Shown here piece after piece: positions 10,156-17,729 of a stretch of DNA of 64,000 bases (positions are counted from its first letter, which is position 1; every line of letters begins with the position of its first letter). Source of the stretch: Yersinia massiliensis (GTDB lineage Bacteria; Pseudomonadota; Gammaproteobacteria; Enterobacterales; Enterobacteriaceae). Where the stretch lies: positions 124,001-188,000 of the forward strand of contig NZ_CP028487.1 in NCBI RefSeq assembly GCF_003048255.1, given 5' to 3'. Below the pieces are notes generated by a model that saw only the letters and a list, made by a program, of their open reading frames with translations, did no database searches and was not told the DNA's origin. Both the position numbers and the translations under genes were made by a program.

Positions 10156-11364
10156 ATGAGGCTCTGTGTGGAACAGTTTGATGTGGTAGTGATAGGTGCA
10201 GGTGCTGCGGGGCTATTTTGTGCGGCTCAAGCCGGACAAGCAGGGCGTCGAGTGTTATTGGTTGATAACGGCAAAAAAGCGGGGCGCAAAATTTTGATGT
10301 CCGGTGGTGGTCGCTGCAATTTCACTAATCTGTACGTAGAACCTGCCGCCTACCTGTCGCAGAATCCTCATTTTTGTAAGTCTGCTTTAGCACGCTATAC
10401 CCAATGGGATTTTATCGATCTAATGAATCGCCATGGTATCGCTTGGCATGAAAAAACGCTGGGACAACTCTTCTGTGATGATTCTGCTCAGCAAGTCGTC
10501 ACGCTATTGCTGAAAGAGTGTGAATTGGGTCAGGTGACGATCCGGCTGCGCAGTGATGTACTGTCAGTGGTAAAAACGGAAAACGGTTTTGTGCTCAATA
10601 TCAATGGCGATGAAGTAAGCGCTCACTCACTTGTCGTGGCTTCAGGCGGGTTATCCATGCCTGGCCTTGGCGCTTCCCCGTTTGGCTATAAGCTGGCAGA
10701 GCAGTTTGGTTTGAACGTTTTGCCGACTCGCGCGGCATTAGTGCCTTTTACCTTACATAAGCCCTTACTGGATCATCTACAAACACTCTCGGGCGTTTCA
10801 GTTCCAGCGGTGGTCACGGCGGAGAATGGTGTGAGTTTCCGCGAAAGTATTTTATTCACTCATCGTGGGCTTTCTGGCCCCGCGATATTGCAACTTTCAA
10901 GCTATTGGCAGGCTGGTGAGTATGTGAGCATTAACTTACTTCCTGACACTGACCTAGACGCTTTCTTGAATAGTGAGCGACAAGCGCACCCTAATCAAAC
11001 GTTAAAAAACACATTGGCTCAGCTATTGCCTAAGCGTCTGGTGGAGTGCCTACAGACATTGGAACAATTGCCTGATGTCACGCTGAAGCAATTAAATGTA
11101 CCGCAGCAGGCGGCGCTGGTGGCCCATCTTCAGCAATGGCAAGTGCAGCCCAATGGAACCGAGGGTTACCGTACTGCTGAGGTCACGATTGGCGGCGTAG
11201 ATACCCAAGCGCTTTCCTCCAAGACGATGGAGGCCCAAAAAGTGCCGGGGTTATACTTTATTGGTGAAGTGGTTGATGTCACAGGTTGGTTGGGTGGTTA
11301 TAACTTCCAATGGGCATGGAGTTCAGCCTGGGCCTGTGCGCAAGCATTGGCAGCTTTGAAGTAA
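10156..11364 (+). CDS. yhiN: HI0933-family FAD-dependent oxidoreductase
   Basis: Predicted flavoprotein with an N-terminal dinucleotide-binding motif VVIGAGAAGLFCAAQAG (about residues 10-26), the family signature GRKILMSGGGRCNFTN (about 44-59), and a C-terminal GEVVDVTGWLGGYNFQWAW segment. It matches E. coli YhiN along the whole length. The physiological substrate is unknown. Two starts are possible. ATG at 10156 gives 402 aa. GTG at 10168 gives MEQFDVVVIGAG, which aligns better with E. coli (MERFDAIIIGAG) and has GAGG four bases upstream. I list the longer form but consider the GTG start at least as likely. Confidence 0.92.
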   Translation: MRLCVEQFDVVVIGAGAAGLFCAAQAGQAGRRVLLVDNGKKAGRKILMSGGGRCNFTNLYVEPAAYLSQNPHFCKSALARYTQWDFIDLMNRHGIAWHEKTLGQLFCDDSAQQVVTLLLKECELGQVTIRLRSDVLSVVKTENGFVLNINGDEVSAHSLVVASGGLSMPGLGASPFGYKLAEQFGLNVLPTRAALVPFTLHKPLLDHLQTLSGVSVPAVVTAENGVSFRESILFTHRGLSGPAILQLSSYWQAGEYVSINLLPDTDLDAFLNSERQAHPNQTLKNTLAQLLPKRLVECLQTLEQLPDVTLKQLNVPQQAALVAHLQQWQVQPNGTEGYRTAEVTIGGVDTQALSSKTMEAQKVPGLYFIGEVVDVTGWLGGYNFQWAWSSAWACAQALAALK

Positions 11365-12547
11365 AGATAATAAAAGAATTTATAAGCTACAAAAGTCATC
11401 GATCAGGTTTACATCGGCTCAACTCAGCTTTCTAAGCGATATGCCTGTGGGGATCTGCTCGGATGATGACACCACTGTTAATGCCTACCGTGCTGGTGCA
11501 GGTCGTCGAATGCAAGTAGTACGAGTACTGCACCTTCTGTCTCCTCCTACCTATGGTTGACTATGTTTGATATCGTCATCAACTCGCTTATTTATCAGTC
11601 AATTCAAATGTATGAATAAAGTAAGTTACTAGTGAATATTCAGGTTGCATTATATAAATCACAGGTTGGTTAATAACGAAACAAATAGATTAAATACGAA
11701 GTGAGATTCATCGCTTATGACTTAAAAACATTATATTGTGTCGCAACATTCTATTTTTAGGGTGTTTATACTATTTGTTGTTGTATATAGGTAATGTTTT
11801 TTTCTGTTTCTTAAATTGAATAGAACGATGGCAAGGAAAATTAAGATATAGAATGACTAATTAAAGATATCTCTTCCCCTCTCCTATGTGGAAAATAATC
11901 CAAGAATATTCTTAATAATTAATTATTCTAAGTTGGTAGTTACTATGCGATACAATGCACTTTGTAATAGATAAAACCAAAACAACATATTCTTTTTTTG
12001 ATGATTAATTAAGTCAATTAATCTAATTAATTGTATTTTGTTAGTTCTTTAAGTGGAAAATTATCGTTGAAGCGGAATTTAAAATCGAATATACTGCAAA
12101 TCGGAATTGCTTAATGATCTCAATTTTACTCTTAATAAATACTATTTTAGATGGAGGGGGAATCTCCGAGCGGACAGATTTTAGGGTTTGAATGATTAAT
12201 ATTAAAATATAGGATTTCGGTGCATCTTTAATAAAATGGCTGATATCCCTTCTGTTTCTATGCATAAAACTTAATTTTATGATTATCGCTAATAAACTTA
12301 CTTCACAAGCAATTTGATGAAATCACTAATTGCTCTTTCAAATTTGCATGTTGTCGATAATCACTTCTACTCACCGGAATATAGTAATGATGAAACCACT
12401 CCTATTTTCAGTCGCTACATCAATACTGGTAGGTCAAGGTACTTAATCAGAGAGGTTGTTTGGTGAGCATGCAGAAACTTCTTTCATAATTTTAAAAAAA
12501 TAAATCATTTCAATTAGATAAATTATATTGTCTTTCGGAGGTAGACC
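11365..12547. other. 1.18-kb AT-rich non-coding gap with one GC-richer structured patch
   Basis: Most of this gap is AT-rich with no convincing gene. A patch at about 11400-11580 is richer in GC. It contains a 39-codon plus-strand frame (11441-11560) and nested inverted repeats: GGTGCAG at 11495-11501 with CTGCACC at 11528-11534, and inside them AGTAC/GTACT. On the minus strand the same patch has an AGGAGGAG followed by GTG and a 33-codon frame. At 12387-12446 there is a 19-codon frame resembling the start of a signal peptide. The last 60 bases carry the CGGAGG ribosome-binding site of the next gene. Confidence 0.5.
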
Positions 12548-12988
12548 GTGAATAACGTACTCATTTTGGTTTTTGATGAGCATCCTTTAATCAGATATGC
12601 AGTGAAAAATCTGATTGTAAAGAGAGGTTGGCAGTTTTTGGATACAGGATGCCAAAAAAAAACGCTCAAATTAATATCTACCTATAAGCCTAATCTCATT
12701 ATTTTAGACATCCTTATGCAGGGGTGCTTGGGGCTAAACTATATAAAAAAAATCAGGCAGTTGTCTCCTACGTCTAAAGTATTGGTATTCAGTTCCTTAC
12801 TTCCTACATTTTTTATTAAGAGATGTCTGGAGATAGGCGTCAATGGCTATGTCTATAAAAAAGATGCTCTTTATAATCTGGACGGTGCCATTGATGCAGT
12901 GTTAACTGGTCATTGCTGTTTCCCCGATATTGATGTGAATGGCGAAGATTCGCGATTACCCTTAGGGATGTATTATCATGAGGAGTAA
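12548..12988 (+). CDS. stand-alone receiver-domain protein (EvgA/FimZ-like, no DNA-binding domain)
   Basis: A 146-aa protein resembling the receiver half of LuxR/NarL-type response regulators such as EvgA, BvgA and FimZ. Visible features are the acidic pocket D10/E11 (FDEHPLIR), a likely phospho-acceptor D54 (NLIILDILMQG), S82/S83 and K104 (YVYKKDA), then the family's GHCCFPD turn. It ends about 20 residues later, where the linker to the helix-turn-helix would begin, so the output domain is absent. The start is GTG at 12548 with a strong CGGAGG. It may be a single-domain regulator, a decoy or sink for a phosphorelay, or a truncated gene. Composition is AT-rich. A second, full-length relative follows 212 bases downstream. 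Confidence 0.75.
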   Translation: MNNVLILVFDEHPLIRYAVKNLIVKRGWQFLDTGCQKKTLKLISTYKPNLIILDILMQGCLGLNYIKKIRQLSPTSKVLVFSSLLPTFFIKRCLEIGVNGYVYKKDALYNLDGAIDAVLTGHCCFPDIDVNGEDSRLPLGMYYHEE

Positions 12989-13145
12989 CTTGTTGTCTTC
13001 ATGTGACGACAAAAGGAGATATTTATTTTTCTCTGATACCTTCTCTTTCTTTACTCATGATATCTGCGTTAATCACTATGAACAGATGACAGAACCTCTC
13101 CCAATCTCCATGACATGGCTGAAATCGTCTATCCACCGCAGTTGA
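12978..13145 (+). CDS. possible 55-aa protein overlapping the end of the receiver gene
   Basis: An ATG at 12978, eleven bases before the end of the preceding stop codon, opens a 55-codon frame in a different phase (MRSNLLSSCDDKRRY..., ...TWLKSSIHRS) ending in TGA at 13143-13145. AGGGATG lies about 12 bases upstream. I recognise no family. It could be translationally coupled, a remnant of a larger regulator, or chance. Confidence 0.2.
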   Translation: MRSNLLSSCDDKRRYLFFSDTFSFFTHDICVNHYEQMTEPLPISMTWLKSSIHRS

Positions 13146-13200
13146 AGATGATTCAACAGAAATCTTTATAATTCTTTTATAAATATATTGGAGTTTGCCC

Positions 13201-13881
13201 ATGGAAACAGGTAACGCTTTAGTTTTTGACAGACACCCGTTAATTAGGAATACGCTCAGAACATTACTAACGGCCAGAGGTTTCTCTGTTTTTGATACTG
13301 GATCGGAAGTCGAGTTATTAAAAATGGCATCAGAACAAAAACCAGAAATCATAACTCTAGATATTCCCTCCCGAGTCACAGCAATAGATACCCTAATCAA
13401 AAACTTAATTCGAATCACCTCTGCGTCATCAAAAATATTGATCATTACTTCCCAGCCTACCGAATATTATTCTGCTTGTTGTGTACAGGCGGGAGCATCG
13501 GGCTTAGTCTCCAAGAAGGCCAGAATGTCCTGTCTCAATGCCGCAATAGATGCGGTTATCCATGATTATATTTTCTTTCCTTCCAAAGACTTACTGCTAG
13601 TTTCCTCAGATAGCGTGGCATTTAACAAAAATCAGCGCGAGTCCATTGACTGCTTAACCGGCAGAGAAAAGGATGTCTTGTATAAAGTTCTGCAAGATAA
13701 GTCTTTGACACAAGTAGCTGAAGAATTGGGCGTGAGTATCAAAACCATTAGCACTTATAAGAGCAGGATATTTAAGAAATTGGATGTGACGAACCTTGTT
13801 GAGCTTTCTTTACTTCTAAATCGGATTTTGCGCAGAAACAGTGAGCGGGCAGAGCATGGCTTATCGGTATCAAGCGATTGA
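13201..13881 (+). CDS. LuxR/NarL-family response regulator (EvgA/FimZ-like)
   Basis: A 226-aa two-domain transcription regulator. The receiver domain spans about 1-125, with D10 (FDRHP; the second acidic position is R11), likely phospho-acceptor D54 (IITLDIPS), T83 and K105 (LVSKKA). The LuxR-type helix-turn-helix spans about 150-205 (LTGREKDVL, SIKTISTYKSRIFKKL). A TTG two codons upstream is in frame, but ATG 13201 has GGAG seven bases before it and is preferred. The R at position 11 may weaken magnesium binding, so phosphorylation could be inefficient. No cognate sensor kinase is present nearby. The PapI-like gene starts 25 bases after the stop and is probably in the same operon. Its targets are unknown. 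Confidence 0.85.
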   Translation: METGNALVFDRHPLIRNTLRTLLTARGFSVFDTGSEVELLKMASEQKPEIITLDIPSRVTAIDTLIKNLIRITSASSKILIITSQPTEYYSACCVQAGASGLVSKKARMSCLNAAIDAVIHDYIFFPSKDLLLVSSDSVAFNKNQRESIDCLTGREKDVLYKVLQDKSLTQVAEELGVSIKTISTYKSRIFKKLDVTNLVELSLLLNRILRRNSERAEHGLSVSSD

Positions 13882-13906
13882 TTTGCAATAAGGCAAGGAT
13901 CATTTT

Positions 13907-14188
13907 ATGGAAGAAAAGCTAAAAAAGTATGACATCCGAAAGTCACAGATTCTGAGCGCACTCAAGACAATGTGCTCAGAATACGCAGCAATAGAAAAAT
14001 CGCTGTTACTCCCCCCTGTAGAAGTATGGCCAAAAACTCGGGATCTGGCCGATAGATGTGGCGAAAGTATCTATTCAGCGCGTTCATTGCTGATCGCACT
14101 GGAGAATGAAGGCAAAATCCACTGTTTCCATCGGCGTATAAGCAACTCATTGCGTTGGTTTATTTGTACCGAAGAGAAGGAGCGTTAA
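13907..14188 (+). CDS. small winged-helix protein, PapI/FaeA-like
   Basis: A 93-aa protein. From about residue 42 it resembles the FaeA/PapI family of fimbrial regulators: a helix-turn-helix TRDLADRCGESIYSARSLL, then LENEGKI, an arginine-rich wing and an aromatic WF end. PapI and FaeA act with Lrp to set phase-variable fimbrial expression by recognising DNA near Dam sites. The N-terminal 40 residues (charged, probably helical) are not part of that family and are unexplained. The ATG at 13907 has AAGGA seven bases upstream. It follows the response regulator by 25 bases. No fimbrial genes lie in the window, so its target must be elsewhere or lost. The family assignment is by eye. Confidence 0.6.
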   Translation: MEEKLKKYDIRKSQILSALKTMCSEYAAIEKSLLLPPVEVWPKTRDLADRCGESIYSARSLLIALENEGKIHCFHRRISNSLRWFICTEEKER

Positions 14189-14214
14189 GACCGTTGGGAC
14201 ATTAAGTACAGCCG

Positions 14215-14259
14215 CAGCCCCTTTAAGCTAAATACCATTCAGGGTAATAATAGGGGCTG
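14215..14259. terminator. inverted repeat between the regulator operon and the lysR gene
   Basis: CAGCCCCT (14215-14222) and AGGGGCTG (14252-14259) are perfect complements with a 29-base loop, placed between two convergent transcripts. The loop is long for an intrinsic terminator. Confidence 0.4.
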
Positions 14260-14317
14260 TGAGCTACTGGCCAACTGCACCACTCATCCCCAGAAATGTT
14301 CGACAAGACCACCCACA

Positions 14318-15289
14318 TCACTTCCCGCTGTTTTTCTTTTTCAATCGCTGCGGTAGGCTTGGGCTTTGCGTTCCAGACAGGTGCGGCATGGCTTGGCGCA
14401 TAATATCCAGAAATGCTCGTAATCTGGCGGGGTAAAAGCTGGCGTGGGGATAGACTAAATACAGTGGTAAGGGTAACCCTCGCCAATCTGGTGTTAGGTG
14501 CACTAATCGGCCTTGCTCAATGTCATCGCTTATCATCCAAGTAGAGGCAATTCCTACGCCTAATCCAGCCAATGCAGCGTTACGCAGCGCATACAAACTG
14601 TCGGTACTCAGTTTCGGTTGAATCGCGAGACGATAGATCTCACCCTCTACTTTGTGGCTCAATACCACCTCATGACGGTAGAACGAGTTAAATGCCAACC
14701 ATGGAATATTTTGCAGTTGTTCCGGGTGTGTCGGAAGCGGGTTATTGCCCACTAACTCGGGTGCAGCAACTACGATACGTGGTATCTCAGCCAACAAAAT
14801 GGCCACAGCAGAAGGGTCAGTGACTGCGCCGACTTGAATGGCACAATCAATACCTTCTGCAATAAAATCAGGGCGACGATCACTTAGCATCCATTCAACA
14901 CGCATTTTCGGGTAACGATGCAGATAGTCATTAAGTGGTGGGATTAATTGGTCTTGGCCAAATGCGTGGGGTACCAAAACGCGTAATAAGCCTCTCGGTT
15001 CATCCGTTGCACCACGCAGATCATCTGCCATGGTATCCCAGCTATTCACTAACGCTTTGGCGTGGGCATAACAGCGCTCTCCATCATCGGTTAATTTCAT
15101 GATGTGCGTCGTGCGTTGCAGTAATTTGAGACCTAGTAGGCGCTCTAGTGTCTGTAAGCGTCGGCTAATCGTTGGCTGACTAGTCCCCAAGCGTACGGCT
15201 GCTCCGGATAAACTCCCCGCCTCAACGATACGTATAAATGTTTGCATCAACTCTATACGGTCAATGCTTGCTACATTGGGTTCTGTCAT
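14318..15289 (-). CDS. LysR-family transcriptional regulator
   Basis: Activator/repressor with the usual LysR layout: a winged helix-turn-helix at about 8-65 (SLSGAAVRLGTSQPTISRRLQTLERLLG) and a type 2 periplasmic-binding-like effector domain after about residue 90. The substrate-binding part resembles the large group of LysR proteins that control adjacent exporters or redox genes; the ligand is unknown. I place the start at ATG 15289 (323 aa); a TTG at 15307 would add six residues. It is divergent from the MFS exporter at 15385, 95 bases away, which is the standard layout for a regulator and its target. Confidence 0.88.
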   Translation of the reverse strand: MTEPNVASIDRIELMQTFIRIVEAGSLSGAAVRLGTSQPTISRRLQTLERLLGLKLLQRTTHIMKLTDDGERCYAHAKALVNSWDTMADDLRGATDEPRGLLRVLVPHAFGQDQLIPPLNDYLHRYPKMRVEWMLSDRRPDFIAEGIDCAIQVGAVTDPSAVAILLAEIPRIVVAAPELVGNNPLPTHPEQLQNIPWLAFNSFYRHEVVLSHKVEGEIYRLAIQPKLSTDSLYALRNAALAGLGVGIASTWMISDDIEQGRLVHLTPDWRGLPLPLYLVYPHASFYPARLRAFLDIMRQAMPHLSGTQSPSLPQRLKKKNSGK

Positions 15290-15384
15290 ACGCCCAGCGT
15301 ATAACAATTTTACTGTCTAGGCGACTACCAAGATGAAAGAGAGCACGCAAAAATAGCGGCTCAATATCATTACAGGTAACCATC

Positions 15385-16596
15385 ATGTCAGTCATTCAAG
15401 CCACATCTAACCAAACAGAAAGTGCTGAGCGCACCCTTTCCGGCCGAACAGTTCTGATGTTGGCAACCGGCGCAGGTCTTAGCGTTGCATCAATTTATTA
15501 CAGCCAACCACTACTGGGTGTAATGGGAAATGACCTACATGCGAGCGTAGGCGCGGTAGGGATGGTACCGACATTGACCCAAATTGGTTATGCATTGGGC
15601 ATTTTGTTACTTGCTCCATTAGGTGATCGTCACGATCGTCGGATTATCATTTTATTGAAAGGTATTTTGCTAACAGTAGCACTGCTGCTTAGTGGGTTTG
15701 TACAGGATATCAGTGGCTTATTGGTCACAAGCCTCATTGTCGGAGTGGCAGCCACTATGGCACAAGATATCGTACCGGCATCCGCCTCGCTGGCGTCGGC
15801 TGCGCAACGAGGAAAAACAGTGGGTACGGTCATGACGGGCTTACTGTTGGGCATTTTGCTGTCACGAGTGTTGAGTGGTTTTGTTGCCGAGTACTTTGGA
15901 TGGCGCTCATTATTTATGGGGGCGTCGCTGTCGATTATTGCAATCACTTTGGTGATATGGCGCAGCTTACCGCAGGTCCCAGCCACCTCAACGTTGAGCT
16001 ATCCGGCACTGTTCGCCTCAATGAGTCACTTATGGCTTCAGTATAAAGATTTGCGCCGTGCCGCGCTGTCACAGGGCTTGTTGTCCGTCGGCTTCAGTGC
16101 ATTTTGGTCAACACTTGCTGTGATGCTGCAAGATACGTATCACCTAGGGAGTGCTGTTGCTGGGGCATTTGGTCTGGCTGGCGCAGCGGGTGCATTAGCC
16201 GCACCTTTAGCCGGTACGCTCGCCGATCGCCGCGGGCCGCAAGTTGTTACCTTGATTGGCACGGGGCTGGCAACGGTATCCTTTGCTGCTCTGTTCCTGT
16301 TACCGCTATTGCCATTTCATATGCAAATAGGGCTTATTGTCATCAGCGCGATTGGGTTTGATTTTGGTGTTCAGGCAACATTGGTTGCACATCAAACGAT
16401 TATTTACAGCCTAGAACCTGCAGCGCGTAGCCGGCTTAATGCTCTACTTTTTACTGGTGTATTTGTGGGTATGGCCGTGGGTTCTGCATTGGGGAGTTTG
16501 ATTTTAGAACAAATAGGGTGGGCGGGGGTTGTTGCCCTTATCAGCATCGCTGGTATTGCTAGCTTGGCAGTCAGATGGAGTAGCCGCCGTGCTTAA
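15385..16596 (+). CDS. MFS transporter (DHA1-type exporter)
   Basis: A 403-aa inner-membrane protein with 12 predicted hydrophobic segments. The loop 2-3 signature is APLGDRHDRR (about 76-85), with a second-half counterpart GTLADRRGPQ (about 279-288). It resembles drug/metabolite-proton antiporters of the DHA1 group. The substrate cannot be told from sequence. The ATG at 15385 has AGGTAA upstream. The divergent LysR gene is its probable regulator. The next gene is convergent (iolI) after a 178-base gap containing no gene. Confidence 0.87.
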   Translation: MSVIQATSNQTESAERTLSGRTVLMLATGAGLSVASIYYSQPLLGVMGNDLHASVGAVGMVPTLTQIGYALGILLLAPLGDRHDRRIIILLKGILLTVALLLSGFVQDISGLLVTSLIVGVAATMAQDIVPASASLASAAQRGKTVGTVMTGLLLGILLSRVLSGFVAEYFGWRSLFMGASLSIIAITLVIWRSLPQVPATSTLSYPALFASMSHLWLQYKDLRRAALSQGLLSVGFSAFWSTLAVMLQDTYHLGSAVAGAFGLAGAAGALAAPLAGTLADRRGPQVVTLIGTGLATVSFAALFLLPLLPFHMQIGLIVISAIGFDFGVQATLVAHQTIIYSLEPAARSRLNALLFTGVFVGMAVGSALGSLILEQIGWAGVVALISIAGIASLAVRWSSRRA

Positions 16597-16774
16597 TGAT
16601 GAGTATTTCGGGAGACCTAATTGGCGCTAGGCATCCCGAAAACCTCGCTCTCGTTATATCTGTGGCACTCAGTTCTAGCCCCTGCGCTGGCACGTAACAA
16701 TAACAATAACAGGTACAGCCAAATCATCAGCGTCAGCAAAGGTTACTGTTCGTTAGGCCTGTTTGCTGGGTGTA

Positions 16775-17611
16775 TTAACTTTGCAAATAGGCCATGCTCT
16801 GGCGAATTTCTCTTTCAATGTCAGCCTCTGACCAAGTGTTCAACTGTGATGAGAACGGCTCAAAAGCGTAGATGCCCTGATAACCCAGCCGCTCAAGATT
16901 TGCCACCTGTTGCTTACTGTTCAACTTATCATGATCGCTAAGCATAATGCGGTCTTCATCAGTCAATGTTGATTTCAATCTGGTCTCTTCGACACCAGAT
17001 ATATGCACCAAACCCAGAATGTCGACGTCAATATGGGCATCAAATTCAGCTTGAGTCATATCACTCAGATAGTAGTGAAAAGTATCCAAAACTATTTTAT
17101 AGGGTGAAGCAGATTTGCGGATGATGGACTGCGCGAGTAAGTGAGAACGCAATGAGCTTATGCCGAATCCTAAAGGTTCTACTAACCCAGTTATCTGATA
17201 TTTTTTAAAGAGTGGAGCCAGCAGCTGTAGGGCATCCAATGTATCTTGCTCTTTTTGCTGCGCTGATCGCCGATCGCTGGCGTTGCAGTTCGGGCACAAA
17301 ATGATGCCATGACAATGAATCGCTTGTGCTTGCTTAAGCATACTTTCTGCCTCTAACAGCAGTGCAGGCCGGTGCTCGGGTAGATTGAAGTATTGCAAAG
17401 CATTGATGGTGACAATTTCAATTTCATATTCATCAGCCAATGCATTCAACTGTGTCGTTGTTAACTCATCAGTCACTTTCCCACTAGACATGTCATTACG
17501 TAACTCAACCTTACTTAACCCACATTTTCTCACTAGACGGAAAAAACGCTCAATACTTAAGTTGGGCGCGATTTTGCGATTAATACAGAAACGGTCGGGT
17601 GCAATAAACAT
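16775..17611 (-). CDS. iolI: inosose isomerase, IolI-like TIM-barrel protein
   Basis: Sugar-phosphate isomerase/epimerase-type TIM barrel of 278 aa, the same length as Bacillus subtilis IolI, which interconverts inosose isomers (2-keto-myo-inositol and 1-keto-D-chiro-inositol). Features shared with IolI are TINALQYFN (about 70-78), the metal-site stretches VEPLGF (about 149) and VLDTFHYYL (about 182), and ISGVEE...LTDEDRIM. The start is ATG 17611, with GGTAGGAG eight bases upstream; an earlier in-frame TTG is not supported. It lies downstream of iolT in the same direction, separated by a strong hairpin. This would feed D-chiro-inositol or related stereoisomers into the pathway. Confidence 0.8.
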   Translation of the reverse strand: MFIAPDRFCINRKIAPNLSIERFFRLVRKCGLSKVELRNDMSSGKVTDELTTTQLNALADEYEIEIVTINALQYFNLPEHRPALLLEAESMLKQAQAIHCHGIILCPNCNASDRRSAQQKEQDTLDALQLLAPLFKKYQITGLVEPLGFGISSLRSHLLAQSIIRKSASPYKIVLDTFHYYLSDMTQAEFDAHIDVDILGLVHISGVEETRLKSTLTDEDRIMLSDHDKLNSKQQVANLERLGYQGIYAFEPFSSQLNTWSEADIEREIRQSMAYLQS

Positions 17612-17649
17612 TGTACTTACTCCTACCAAAATAGAGGCTTGGGATAGCT

Positions 17650-17681
17650 TTCTTTTCCGAGCCGTGAAACTCGGAAAAGAA
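17650..17681 (-). promoter_or_regulatory. 12-bp perfect hairpin between iolT and iolI
   Basis: TTCTTTTCCGAG (17650-17661) and CTCGGAAAAGAA (17670-17681) pair perfectly around CCGTGAAA. It sits in the iolT-iolI spacer, 49 bases past the iolT stop and 38 bases before the iolI start. It could be a partial terminator or an mRNA 3'-end stabiliser that lowers iolI expression relative to iolT. Confidence 0.6.
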
Positions 17682-17729
17682 TGGTTGAGTGATCATCAGT
17701 GCGAAGCCCTGACCGTCTGATAAAAGGAA

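Noticed and set aside
12041..12265. 74-codon minus-strand frame in the AT-rich gap
   Set aside because: Low-complexity Ile/Lys-rich product typical of AT-rich non-coding DNA; no ribosome-binding site or relatives recognised.
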